Positions 47,838-63,100 of a stretch of 64,000 nucleotides of DNA are shown one piece after another. This DNA is from Bugula neritina (Eukaryota; Bryozoa; Gymnolaemata; Cheilostomatida; Bugulidae): contig CAXIUT010000230.1 of assembly GCA_964035545.1 (NCBI GenBank), positions 124,001 to 188,000 on the forward strand, in the 5' to 3' direction. How positions within the stretch are numbered: position 1 is the stretch's first letter; each line of letters starts with the position of its first letter. The position numbers were made by a program, and so were the translations under genes. Below the pieces are notes generated by a model. That model did no database searches, was not told the DNA's origin, and saw nothing but the letters and a program-made list of their open reading frames with translations.

Positions 47838-48442
47838 TAACTCGCTGAAACATACTGTAACTCACTGAAATATAGTGTAATATACGGAAAGGTACTGTAA
47901 AATACTGGAATATACTGTAACACACTGAAATATACTGCAACATACTGAAATACACTGTAACATACTGAATTATACTGCAACATCCTGCAACATACTGAAA
48001 TACACTGTAACATACTGAAATACACTGCAACACACTGCAACATACTGCAACATACTAAAATATACTGCAACATACTGAAATACACTGCAAAATACTGAAA
48101 TACACTGTAACACACTGAAATATACTGCAACATACTGCAACATACTAAAATATGCTGCAACATACTGAAATACACTGCAAAATACTGAAATACACTATAA
48201 CATACTGAAATATACTGCAACAAACTGCAACATACCGCAACATGCTAAAATATACTGCAACATACTGAAATACACTGCAAAATACTGAAATACACTGTAA
48301 CATACTGAAATATACTGCAACATACTGAAATACACTGCTACATACTGAAATATACTGCAACACACTGCAACATACTGCAACATACTAAAATACACTGCAA
48401 CATAATGAAATACACTGCAACACATTGAAATATACTGCATGC
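47838..48442 (+). repeat. HOR block B, copy 9, last GCATGC in the window
   Basis: taactcgctg to GCATGC at 48437-48442, spacing 599 bp, preceded by caacataatg. It is 6,144 bp from copy 8. I found no GCATGC in the remaining 15.5 kb. Confidence 0.87.
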
Positions 48443-49011
48443 AAAATACTGAAATACACTGCTACATACTGAAATATACTGCAACACACTGCAACATACT
48501 GCAACATACTAAAATATACTGCAACATACTGAAATACACTGCAAAATACTGAAATACACTGTAACATACTGAAATATACTGCAACACACTGCAACATACT
48601 GCAACATACTAAAATACACTGTAACATATTGAAATACACTGCAACACAGTGAAATATACTGCAATGTACCGAAATATATGGTGAACTGCTGAAATATACT
48701 GTCACACATTGAAAAATACTGCAACATACTGAAATATACTGTAACATACTGAAATACGCTGTAGCACACTGAAATACACTGCAACTCACTGAAATATACT
48801 GCAATATACTGAAATACACTGTAACATATTGAAAAATACTGCAGCATAGTGCAACATACTGAAATACACTGTAACATACTGAAATACACTGCAAAATACT
48901 ACAACATATTGAAATACACTGCAACACATTGAAATATACTGCAACATACCTAAATATACGGTAAGATACTGAAATAAACTGTAACACATTGAAAAATACT
49001 GCAACATACTG

Positions 49012-49111
49012 AAAGATACTGCAAGATACTGCAACATACTGAACTACACTGTAACATAATGAAACACACTGCAACATACTGTATTATACTGACATGCACT
49101 GGAACATATTG
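49012..49111 (+). repeat. Marker module following block B, copy 8
   Basis: Ten decamers from aaagatactg to ggaacatattg, +575 from the junction at 48437. Confidence 0.82.
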
Positions 49112-51271
49112 AAATACACTGCAACAAATTGAAGTATACTGCAACACACTGAAACATACGGCAACATACTGAAATATACTGCAACAGATTGATATATACA
49201 GCAACATACTGAAATATACTGCGAAACAATGCAATATACTGTAACATACTGAAATATGCTGTAGCACACTGAAATACACTGCAACTCACTGAAATATACC
49301 GCAACATACTGAAATACACTGTAACATATTGAAATATACTGCAAAATACTGCAACATACTGAAATACACTGGAACATATTGAAATACACTGCAACAAATT
49401 GAAGTATACTGCAACACACTGAAACACACTGAAATACACCGCAAAACACTACAACATACTGAAACATATTGCAACATACTGAAATACACTACTACATACT
49501 GAAATATACTGCAACATACTGCACCATACTGAAATGCACTGCAACACACTAAAATACACCGCCAAATACTACAACATACTGAAATGCACTGTAACATATT
49601 GAAATACACTGCAACACATTGAAATATACTGTAACATACCTAAATATACGGTAATATACCAAAATATACTGTAACACATTTAAAAATACTGCAACATACT
49701 GAAATACACTGCAACACACTGAAATACACTGCAAAATACTGTAACACAGTGAAATATACTGCAATACACTGCAACATACTGCAACATACTAAAATATACT
49801 GCAACATACTGAAATACACTGCAAAATACTGAAATACACTTTAACATACTGAAATATACTGCAACACACTGAAATACACTGCTACATACTGAAATATACT
49901 GCAACACACTGCAACATACTGCAACATACTAAAATACACTGTAACATATTGAAATACACTGCAACACATTGAAATATACTGCAAAATACTGAAATACACT
50001 GCTACATACTGAAATATACTGCGACGCACTGCAACATACTGCAACATACTAAAATATACTGCAACATACTGAAATACACTGCAAAATACTGAAATACACT
50101 GTAACATACTGAAATATACTGCAACATACTGAAATACATTGCTACATACTGAAATATACTGCAACACACTGCAACATACTGCAACATACTAAAATATACT
50201 GCAACATACTGAAATATACTGCAACATACTAAAATACACTATAACATATTGAAATACACTGCAGCACATTGAAATATACTGCAATGTACCGAAATATATG
50301 GTAAACTACTGAAATATACTGTCACACATTGAAAAATACTGCAACATACTGAAATATACTGCGACACATTGCAATATACTGTAACATACTGAAATATGCT
50401 GTAGCACACTGAAATACACTGCAACTCACTGAAATATACTGCAACATACTGAAATACACTTCAACACATTGAAATATACTGCAACATACTGAAATACAGT
50501 GCTACATACTGAAATATACTGCAACATACTGTAACATAGTGAAATACACTGTAACATACTGAAATACACTGCAACATACTACAACATATTGAAATACACT
50601 GCAACACATTGAAATATACTGTAACATACCTAAATATACGGTAATATACCAAAATATACTGTAACACATTTAAAAAAACTGCAACATACTGAAATACACT
50701 GCAACACACTGAAATACACTGCAAAATACTGTAACACACTGAAATATACTGCAATATACTGAAATACACTGCAAAATACTGAAATACACTTTAACATACT
50801 GAAATATACTGCAACATACTGAAATACACTGCTACATACTGAAATATACTGCAACACACTGCAACATACTGCAACAACCTAAAATACACTGTAACATATT
50901 GAAATAGACTGCAACACATTGAAATATACTGCAAAATACTGAAATACACTGCTACATACTGAAATATACTGCAACACACTGCAACATACTGCAACATACT
51001 AAAATATACTGCAACATACTGAAATACACTGCTAAATACTGAAATACACTGTAACATACTGAAATACACTGCAAAATACTACAACATATTGAAATACACT
51101 GCAATACATTGAAATATACTGCAACATACCTAAATATACGGTAATATACTGAAATATACTGTAACACATTGAAAAATACTACAAAATACTGAAATACACT
51201 GCAACATACTACAACATACTGAAATACGCTGTAATACATTGAAATACACTGCAACACATTGAAATATACTG

Positions 51272-51281
51272 TAACGCGCTG
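51272..51281 (+). repeat. A landmark taacgcgctg without a GCATGC junction
   Basis: Partner of 46,428 at an offset of 4,844 bp. It leads after 439 bp into the diverged marker module at about 51,711. It is the last taacgcgctg in the window. Confidence 0.8.
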
Positions 51282-52610
51282 AAACATACTGTAACTCACT
51301 GAAATATAGTGTAATATACGGAAATGTACTGTAAAATACTGGAATATACTGTAACACACTGAAATATACTGCAACATACTGAAATACACTGTAACATACT
51401 GAATTATACTGCAACATCCTGCAACATACTGAAATACACTGTAACATACTGAAATACACTGCAACACACTGCAACATACTGCAACATACTAAAATATACT
51501 GCAACATACTGAAATACACTGTAACATACTGAAATACACTGCAAAATACTACAACATATTGAAATACACTGCAACATACCTAAATATACGGTAAGATACT
51601 GAAATATACTGTAACACATTAAAAAGTACAGCAACATACTGAAAGATACTGCAAGATACTGCAACATACTAAAATACACTGTAACATAATGAAACACACT
51701 GCAACATACTGCATTATACTGACATACACTGGAACATAATGAAATACACTGCAACAAATTGAAGTATACTGCAACACACCGAAACATACGGCAACATACT
51801 GAAATATACTGCGACACATTGCAATATACTGCAACATACTGAAATACGCGGTAATATATTGAAATACACTGCAACACATTGAAATATACTGCAACATACT
51901 GAAATATACTGCGACACATTGCAATATACTGTAACATACTGAAATATGCTGTAGCACATTGAAATACACTGCAACTCACTGAAATATACTGCAACATACT
52001 GAAATACACTGTAACATATTGAAATACACTGCAACATACTGAAATACAGTGCTACATACTGAAATATACTGCAACATACTGCAACATACTGAAATACACT
52101 GTAACAAACTGAAATACACTGCAACATACTACAACATTTTGAAACACACTGCAACACATTGAAATATACTGCAACATTCCTAAATATACGGTAATATACC
52201 AAAATATACTGTAACATATTGAAAAATACTGCGACATACTGAAATACACTGTATTACACTGAAAAACACTGCAAAATACTGTAACACACTGAAATATACT
52301 GCAAAACACTGAAATACACTGCTACATACTGAAATATACTGCAACACAGTGCAACATACTCCAACATACTAAAATATACTGCAACATACTGAAATACACT
52401 GCAGAATACTGATATACACTGTAACATACTGAAATACACTGCAAAATACTACAAAATTTTGAAATACACTGCAATACATTGAAATATACTGCACCATACC
52501 TAAATATACGGTAATATACTGAAATATACTGTAACACATTGAAAAATACTACAAAATACTGAAATACACTGCAACATACTACAACATACTGAAATACGCT
52601 GTAATACATT

Positions 52611-52614
52611 GAAT
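52611..52614 (+). other. 1-bp register slip (lost A)
   Basis: ttgaatatactg replaces the usual ttgaaatatactg. One A of the AAA run is lost and register moves by -1. Confidence 0.85.
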
Positions 52615-52670
52615 ATACTGCAACATACCTAAATATGCGGTAATATACTGAAATAAACTATAACACATTG

Positions 52671-52674
52671 AAAA
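52671..52674 (+). other. 1-bp register slip (lost A)
   Basis: ttgaaaatactg replaces the recurrent ttgaaaaatactg. It lies about 60 bp after the previous slip. Everything from here to 64,000 keeps the resulting register. Confidence 0.85.
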
Positions 52675-53597
52675 TACTGCAACATACTGAAATACACTGC
52701 AACACACCGAAATATACTGCAAAATAAAACAACATACTGAAATACACTGTAACATATTGAAATACACTGTAACACATTGAAATATACTGCAACATACCGA
52801 GATATATTGCAAACTACTGAAATATACTGTAACACATTGAAAAATACTGCAACATACTGAAATTTACTGCGACACATTGCAATATACTGTAACATACTGA
52901 AATATGCTGTAGCACACTGAAATACACTGCAACTCACTGAAATGTACTGCAAAATACTGAAATACAGTAAAACATATTGAAAAATACTGCAACATACTGA
53001 AATACACTGTAACATACTGAAATACACTGCAAAATACTACAACATATTGAAATACACTGCAACATACCTAAATATACGGTAAGATACTGAAATATACTGT
53101 AACACATTAAAAAGTACAGCAACATACTGAAAGATACTGCAAGATACTGCAACATACTAAAATACACTGTAACATAATGAAACACAATGCAACATACTGC
53201 ATTATACTGACATACACTGGAACATAATGAAATACACTGCAACAAATTGAAGTATACTGCAACACACCGAAACATACGGCAACATACTGAAATATACTGC
53301 GACAGATTGAAATGTACAGCAACATACTGAAATATACTGCGACACATTGCAATATACTGCAACATACTGAAATACGCGGTAATATATTGAAATACACTGC
53401 AACACATTGAAATATACTGCAACATACTGAAATATACTGCGACACATTGCAATATACTGTAACATACTGAAATATGCTGTAGCACATTGAAATACACTGC
53501 AACTCACTGAAATATACTGCAACACACTGCAACATACTGCAACATACTAAAACACACTGTAACATAATGAAATACACTGCAACACATTGAAATATAC

Positions 53598-53601
53598 TGC
53601 A
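53598..53601 (+). other. Single-TGCA counterpart of the GCATGC junction, site 1
   Basis: The flanks aaaacacactg, taacataatg, aaatacactg, caacacattg, aaatatactg and caaaatactg are those of the type-A junctions, but TGCA is single and register is unbroken. This looks like the state before the 4-bp duplication. Confidence 0.75.
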
Positions 53602-56600
53602 AAATACTGAAATACACTGCTATATACTGAAAAATACTGCAACACACTGCAACATACTGCAACATACTAAAATATACTGCAACATACTGAAATACACTGC
53701 AACACAGTGAAATATACTGCAATGTGCCGAAATGTATGGTAAACTACTGAAATATACTGTCACACATTGAAAAATACTGCAACATACTGAAATATACTGC
53801 GACACATTGCAATATACTGTAACATACCGAAATATGCTGTAGCGCATTGAAATACACTGCAACTCACTGAAAAATACTGCAACATACTGAAATACACTGT
53901 AACATATTGAAATACACTGCAACATACTGAAATACAGTGCTACATACTGAAATATACTGCAACATACTGCAACATACTGAAATACACTGTAACAAACTGA
54001 AATACACTGCAACATACTACAACATTTTGAAACACACTGCAACACATTGAAATATACTGCAACATACCTAAATATACGGTAATATACCAAAATATACTGT
54101 AACACATTGAAAAATACTGCAACATACTGAAATACACTGCGACACACTGAAAAACACTGCAAAATACTGTAACACACTGAACTATACTGCAAAACACTGA
54201 AATACACTGCTACATACTGAAATATACTGCAACACAGTGCAACATACTGCAACATACTAAAATATACTGCAAAATACTGAAATACACTGCAAAATACTGA
54301 TTTACACTGTAACATACTGAAATACACTGCAAAATACTACAACATTTTGAAATACACTGCAATACATTGAAATATACTGCAACATACCTAAATATACGGT
54401 AATATACTGAAATATACTGTAACACATTGAAAAATACTACAAAATACTGAAATACACTGCAACATACTACAACATACTGAAATACGCTGTAATACATTGA
54501 AATCCACTGCAACACATTGAAATATACTGTAACTCGCTGAAACATACTGTAACTCACTGAAATATAGTGTAATATACGGAAATGTACTGTAAAATACTGG
54601 AATATAATGTAACACACTGAATTATACTGCAACATACTGAAATACACTGAAACATACTGAAATATACTGCAACATCCTGCAACATACTGAAATACACTGT
54701 AACATACTGAAATACACTGCAACATCCTACAAGATACTGAAATACACTGTAACATATTGAAGTACACTGCAATACATTGAAGTATCCTGCAACACACTTA
54801 AACACACGGCAACATACTGAAATATACTTCGGCACATTGCAATATACTGCAGCATACTGAAATATGCTGTAGCCTACTGAAATACACTGCATTATACTGA
54901 AATACACTGCTACATACTGAAATATACTGCAACATACTGAAATACACTGTAATATGCTGAATTACACTGCAACACATTGAAATATACTGCAACATAGCAA
55001 AATATATATTAAACTACTGAAAAATACTTTAACACATTGAAAAATACTGCAACATACATAATTATACTGTAACACACTGAAATATACTGCAACATACTGA
55101 AATACACTGTAAAATACTGAAATATACTGCAACATACTGAAATACACTGCTACATACTGAAATATACTGCAACACACTGCGACATACTGCAACATACTAA
55201 AATACACTGTAACATATTGAAATACACTGCAACACATTGAAATATACTGCAATGTACCGAAATATATGGTAAACTACTGAAATATACTGTCACACATTGA
55301 AAAACACTGCAACATACTGAAATATACTGCGACACATTGCAATGTACTGTAACATACTGAAATATGCTGTTGCACACTGAAATACACCGCAACTCACTGA
55401 AATATACTGCAACATACTGAAATACACTGTAACATATTGAAATATACTGCAACATACTGAAATACAGTGCTACATACTGAAATATACTGCAACATACTGC
55501 AATATACTGAAATACACTGTAACATACTGAAATACACTGCAACATACTACAACATATTGAAAGACACTGCAACACATTGAAATATGCTGCAACATACCTA
55601 AACATACGGTAATGTACCAAAATAAACTGTTACACATTGAAAAATACTGCAACATACTGAAATACACTGCAACACACTGAAAAACACTGCAAAATACTGT
55701 AACACACTGAAATATACTGCAAAATACTGAAATACACTGCTACATACTGAAATATACTACAACACACTGCAACATACTGCAACATACTAAAATATACTGC
55801 AACATACTGAAATACACTGCAAAATACTGAAATACACTGTAACATACTGAAATATACTGCAACATACTGAATTACACTCCTACATACTGAAATATACTGC
55901 AACTCCCTGCAACATCCTGCAACATACTAAAATACACTGTAACATATTGAAATACACTGCAACACATTGAAATATACTGCAAAATATTGAAATACACTGC
56001 TACACACTGAAATATACTGCAACACACGGCAACATACTGCAACATACTAAAATATACTGCAACATACTGAAATACACTGCAAAATACTGAAATACACTGT
56101 AACATACTGAAATATACTGCAACATACTGAAATATACTGCTACATACTGAAATATACTGCAACACACGGCAACATACTGCAACATACTAAAATATACTGC
56201 AACATACTGAAATACACTGCAAAATACTGAAATACACTGTAACATACTGAAATATACTGCAACATACTGAAATACACTGTAACATACTGAAATACACTGC
56301 AACACAGTGAAATATACTGCAATGTGCCGAAATGTATGGTAAACTACTGAAATATACTGTCACACATTGAAAAATACTGCAACATACTGAAATATACTGC
56401 GACACATTGCAATATACTGTAACATACCGAAATATGCTGTAGCGCATTGAAATACACTGCAACTCGCTGAAATATACTGCAACATACTGAAATACACTGT
56501 AACATACTGAAATACAGTGCTACATACTGAAATATACTGCAACATACTGCAACATACTGAAATACACTGTAACAAACTGAAATACACTGCAACGTACTAC

Positions 56601-57899
56601 AACATTTTGAAACACACTGCAACACATTGAAATATACTGCAACATACCTAAATATACGGGAATATACCAAAATATACTGTAACACATTGAAAAATACTGC
56701 AACATACTGAAATACACTGCAACACACTGAAAAACACTGCAAAATTATGTAACACACTGAAATATACTGCAAAACACTGAAATACACTGCTACATACTGA
56801 AATATACTGCAACACAGTGCAACATACTGCAACATACTAAAATATACTGCAACATACTGAAATACACTGCTAAATACTGAAATACACTGTAACATACTGA
56901 AATACACTGCAAAATACTACAACATTTTGAAATACACTGCAATACATTGAAATATACTGCAACATACCTAAATATACGGTAATATACTGAAATATACTGT
57001 AACACATTGAAAAATACTACAAAATACTGAAATACACTGCAACATACTACAACATACTGAAATACGCTGTAATACATTGAAATCCACTGCAACACATTGA
57101 AATATACTGTAACTCGCTGAAACATACTGTAACTCACTGAAATATAGTGTAATATACGGAAATGTACTGTAAAATACTGGAATATAATGTAACACACTGA
57201 AATATACAGCAACATACTGAAATACACTGTAACATACTGAAATAAACTGCAACATCCTGCAACATACTGAAATACACTGTAACATACTGAAATACACCGC
57301 AACATCCTACAAGATACTGAAATACACTGTAACGTATTGAAGTACACTGCAACACATTGAAGTATTCTGCAACACACTTAAACATACGGCAACATACTGA
57401 AATATACTTCGGCACATTGCAATATACTGCAGCATACTGAAATATGCTGTAGCCTACTGAAATACACTGCATTATACTGAAATACACTGCTACATACTGA
57501 AATAAACTGCAACATGCTGAAATATACTGCGACACATTGCAATATACTGTAACATACTGAAATATGCTGTAGCACACTGAAATACACTGCAACTCACTGA
57601 AATATACTGCAACATACTGAAATACACTGTAACATATTGAAATATACTGCAACATACTGAAATACAGTGCTACATACTGAAATATACTGTAACATACTGA
57701 AATACACTGCAACATACTACAACATATTGAAAGACACTGCAACACATTGAAATATGCTGCAACATACCTAAATATACGGTAATATACCAAAATAAACTGT
57801 TACACATTGAAAAATACTGCAACATACTGAAATACACTGCAACACACTGAAAAACACTGCAAAATACTGTAACACACTGAAATATACTGCAAAATACTG

Positions 57900-59039
57900 A
57901 AATACACTGCTACATACTTAAATATACTGCAACACACTGCAACATACTGCAACATACTAAAATATACTGCAACATACTGAAATACACTGCAAAATACTGA
58001 AATACACTGTAACATACTGAAATATACTGCAACATACTGAAGTACACTCCTACATACTGAAATATACTGCAACTCACTGCAACATACTGCAACATACTAA
58101 AATACACTGTAACATATTGAAATACACTGCAACACATTGAAATATACTGCAAAATATTGAAATACACTGCTACACACTGAAATATACTGCAACACACGGC
58201 AACATACTGCAACATACTAAAATATACTGCAACATACTGAAATACACTGCAAAACACTGAAATACGCTGTAACATACTGAAATATACTGCAACATACTGA
58301 AATATACTGCTACATACTGAAATATACTGCAACACACTGCAACATACTGCAACATACTAAAATACACTGTAACATAATGAAATACACTGCAACACATTGA
58401 AATATACTGCAAAATACTGAAATACACTGCTATATACTGAAATATACTGCAACACACTGCAACATACTGCAACATACTAAAATATACTGCAACATACTGA
58501 AATACACTGCAAAATACTGAAATACACTGTAACATACTGAAATATACTGCAACATACTGAAATACACTGCTACATACTGAAATATACGGCAACACACTGC
58601 AACATACTGAAACATACTAAAATGCACTGTAACATATTGAAATACACTGCAACACAGTGAAATATACTGCAATGTGCCGAAATATATGGTAAACTACTGA
58701 AATATACTGTCACACATTGAAAATTACTGCAACATACTGAAATGAACTGCGACACATTGCAATATACTGTAACATACCGAAATATGCTGTAGCACATTGA
58801 AATACACTGCAACTCACTGAAATACAGTGCTACATACTGAAATACACTGCAACATACTACAACATTTTGAAACACACTGCAACACAATGAAATATACTGC
58901 AACATACCTAAATATACGGTAATATACCAAAATATACTGTAACACATTGAAAAATACTGCAACATACTGAAATACACTGCAACACACTGAAGAACACTGC
59001 AAAATACTGTAACACACTGAAATATACTGCAAAATACTG
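57900..59039 (+). repeat. 1,140-bp tandem duplication, copy 1
   Basis: Matches 59,040-60,164 at 1,140 bp, with similarity reaching somewhat upstream of 57,900. Shared unusual units include agtacactcctacatactg and aacacaatga. The copies differ at single bases, for example G at 58,679 against A at 59,819. Confidence 0.84.
58408..58411 (+). other. Single-TGCA counterpart of the GCATGC junction, site 2
   Basis: taacataatg, aaatacactg, caacacattg, aaatatactg, caaaatactg without the extra 4 bp. The downstream unit is ctatatactg where junction sites have ctacatactg or ttacatactg. Confidence 0.72.
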
Positions 59040-60164
59040 AAATACACTGCTACATACTGAAATATACTACAACACACTGCAACATACTGCAACATACTAA
59101 AATATACTGCAACATACTGAAATACACTGCAAAATACTGAAATACACTGTAACATACTGAAATATACTGCAACATACTGAAGTACACTCCTACATACTGA
59201 AATATACTGCAACTCACTGCAACATACTGCAACATACTAAAATACACTGTAACATATTGAAATACACTGCAACACATTGAAATATACTGCAAAATATTGA
59301 AATACACTGCTACACACTGAAATATACTGCAACACACGGCAACATACTGCAACATACTAAAATATACTGCAACATACTGAAATACACTGCAAAACACTGA
59401 AATACGCTGTAACATACTGAAATATACTGCAACATACTGAAATATACTGCTACATACTGAAATATACTGCAACACACTGCAACATACTGCAACATACTAA
59501 AATACACTGTAACATAATGAAATACACTGCAACACATTGAAATATACTGCAAAATACTGAAATACACTGCTATATACTGAAATATACTGCAACACACTGC
59601 AACATACTGCAACATACTAAAATATACTGCAACATACTGAAATACACTGCAAAATACTGAAATACACTGTAACATACTGAAATATACTGCAACATACTGA
59701 AATACACTGCTACATACTGAAATATACGGCAACACACTGCAACATACTGAAACATACTAAAATGCACTGTAACATATTGAAATACACTGCAACACAGTGA
59801 AATATACTGCAATGTGCCAAAATATATGGTAAACTACTGAAATATACTGTCACACATTGAAAATTACTGCAACATACTGAAATGAACTGCGACACATTGC
59901 AATATACTGTAACATACCGAAATATGCTGTAGCACATTGAAATACACTGCAACTCACTGAAATACAGTGCTACATACTGAAATACACTGCAACATACTAC
60001 AACATTTTGAAACACACTGCAACACAATGAAATATACTGCAACATACCTAAATATACGGTAATATACCAAAATATACTGTAACACATTGAAAAATACTGC
60101 AACATACTGAAATACACTGCAACACACTGAAGAACACTGCAAAATACTGTAACACACTGAAATA
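59040..60164 (+). repeat. 1,140-bp tandem duplication, copy 2
   Basis: Second copy of 57,900-59,039. Similarity runs to about 60,170, where the caacacaccg unit starts the next 7,470-bp unit. Confidence 0.83.
59548..59551 (+). other. Single-TGCA counterpart of the GCATGC junction, site 3
   Basis: Copy of site 2 carried by the 1,140-bp duplication, with the same flanks and an unbroken decamer register. Confidence 0.72.
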
Positions 60165-63100
60165 TACTGCAACACACCGAAATATACTGCAAAATAAAAC
60201 AACATACTGAAATACACTGTAACATATTGAAATACACTGTAACACATTGAAATATACTGCAACATACCGAGATATATTGCAAACTACTGAAATATACTGT
60301 AACACATTGAAAAATACTGCAACATACTGAAATTTACTGCGACACATTGCAATATACTGTAACATACTGAAATATGCTGTAGCACACTGAAATACACTGC
60401 AACTCACTGAAATGTACTGCAAAATACTGAAATACAGTAAAACATATTGAAAAATACTGCAACATACTGAAATACACTGTAACATACTGAAATACACTGC
60501 AAAATACTACAACATATTGAAATACACTGCAACATACCTAAATATACGGTAAGATACTGAAATATACTGTAACACATTAAAAAGTACAGCAACATACTGA
60601 AAGATACTGCAAGATACTGCAACATACTAAAATACACTGTAACATAATGAAACACACTGCAACATACTGCATTATACTGACATACACTGGAACATAATGA
60701 AATACACTGCAACAAATTGAAGTATACTGCAACACACCGAAACATACGGCAACATACTGAAATATACTGCGACAGATTGAAATGTACAGCAACATACTGA
60801 AATATACTGCGACACATTGCAATATACTGCAACATACTGAAATACGCGGTAATATATTGAAATACACTGCAACACATTGAAATATACTGCAACATACTGA
60901 AATATACTGCGACACATTGCAATATACTGTAACATACTGAAATATGCTGTAGCACATTGAAATACACTGCAACTCACTGAAATATACTGCAACACACTGC
61001 AACATACTGCAACATACTAAAACACACTGTAACATAATGAAATACACTGCAACACATTGAAATATACTGCAAAATACTGAAATACACTGCTATATACTGA
61101 AATATACTGCAACACACTGCAACATACTGCAACATACTAAAATATACTGCAACATACTGAAATACACTGCAACACAGTGAAATATACTGCAATGTGCCGA
61201 AATGTATGGTAAACTACTGAAATATACTGTCACACATTGAAAAATACTGCAACATACTGAAATATACTGCGACACATTGCAATATACTGTAACATACCGA
61301 AATATGCTGTAGCGCATTGAAATACACTGCAACTCACTGAAATATACTGCAACATACTGAAATACACTGCAACATATTGAAATACACTGCAACATACTGA
61401 AATACAGTGCTACATACTGAAATATACTGCAACATACTGCAACATACTGAAATACACTGTAACAAACTGAAATACACTGCAACATACTACAACATTTTGA
61501 AACACACTGCAACACATTGAAATATACTGCAACATACCTAAATATACGGTAATATACCAAAATATACTGTAACACATTGAAAAATACTGCAACATACTGA
61601 AATACACTGCGACACACTGAAAAACACTGCAAAATACTGTAACACACTGAACTATACTGCAAAACACTGAAATACACTGCTACATACTGAAATATACTGC
61701 AACACAGTGCAACATACTGCAACATACTAAAATATACTGCAAAATACTGAAATACACTGCAAAATACTGATTTACACTGTAACATACTGAAATACACTGC
61801 AAAATACTACAACATTTTGAAATACACTGCAATACATTGAAATATACTGCAACATACCTAAATATACGGTAATATACTGAAATATACTGTAACACATTGA
61901 AAAATACTACAAAACACTGAAATACACTGCAACATACTACAACATACTGAAATACGCTGTAATACATTGAAATCCACTGCAACACATTGAAATATACTGT
62001 AACTCGCTGAAACATACTGTAACTCACTGAAATATAGTGTAATATACGGAAATGTACTGTAAAATACTGGAATATAATGTAACACACTGAATTATACTGC
62101 AACATACTGAAATACACTGAAACATACTGAAATATACTGCAACATCCTGCAACATACTGAAATACACTGTAACATACTGAAATACACTGCAACATCCTAC
62201 AAGATACTGAAATACACTGTAACATATTGAAGTACACTGCAATACATTGAAGTATCCTGCAACACACTTAAACACACGGCAACATACTGAAATATACTTC
62301 GGCACATTGCAATATACTGCAGCATACTGAAATATGCTGTAGCCTACTGAAATACACTGCATTATACTGAAATACACTGCTACATACTGAAATATACTGC
62401 AACATACTGAAATACACTGTAATATGCTGAATTACACTGCAACACATTGAAATATACTGCAACATAGCAAAATATATATTAAACTACTGAAAAATACTTT
62501 AACACATTGAAAAATACTGCAACATACATAATTATACTGTAACACACTGAAATATACTGCAACATACTGAAATACACTGTAAAATACTGAAATGTACTGC
62601 AACATACTGAAATACACTGCTACATACTGAAATATACTGCAACACACTGCGACATACTGCAACATACTAAAATACACTGTAACATATTGAAATACACTGC
62701 AACACATTGAAATATACTGCAATGTACCGAAATATATGGTAAACTACTGAAATATACTGTCACACATTGAAAAACACTGCAACATACTGAAATATACTGC
62801 GACACATTGCAATGTACTGTAACATACTGAAATATGCTGTTGCACACTGAAATACACCGCAACTCACTGAAATATACTGCAACATACTGAAATACACTGT
62901 AACATATTGAAATATACTGCAACATACTGAAATACAGTGCTACATACTGAAATATACTGCAACATACTGCAATATACTGAAATACACTGTAACATACTGA
63001 AATACACTGCAACATACTACAACATATTGAAAGACACTGCAACACATTGAAATATGCTGCAACATACCTAAACATACGGTAATGTACCAAAATAAACTGT

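Larger units (their letters stand above)
47555..52177 (+). repeat. 6,144-bp HOR unit, copy 2 (without the 1,300-bp duplication)
   Basis: Starts with matching caacatactaaaatatactg units and follows copy 1 through block B, the marker module and the taacgcgctg landmark at 51,272. Similarity to copy 1 ends near 52,180, where copy 1 turns into the next B-type segment and this copy turns into right-domain sequence. Confidence 0.8.
52178..52694 (+). repeat. Transition segment between the two satellite domains
   Basis: Decamer satellite only. It resembles 54,066-54,580 at an offset near 1,888 bp, so it is already right-domain sequence, but with more private changes (gtattacactg, caccatacct, aaataaacta). 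The offset is not a multiple of 10 because the segment contains both 1-bp losses near 52,612 and 52,671. Confidence 0.72.
52695..60164 (+). repeat. Right-domain HOR unit 1 (7,470 bp)
   Basis: Matches 60,165 onward at exactly 7,470 bp to the end of the window. It lacks GCATGC and taacgcgctg and has its own variants: caacattttg, aaataaactg, caacacaccg followed by an aaataaaac unit, and cggcacattg. Internal relations include about 53,700-54,900 with 56,300-57,500 (offset near 2,580) and about 55,330-56,280 with 57,530-58,330 (offset near 2,170-2,200). taactcgctg occurs at 54,530 and 57,110, but after caacacattg instead of the caacaccttg seen in B blocks. Confidence 0.85.
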
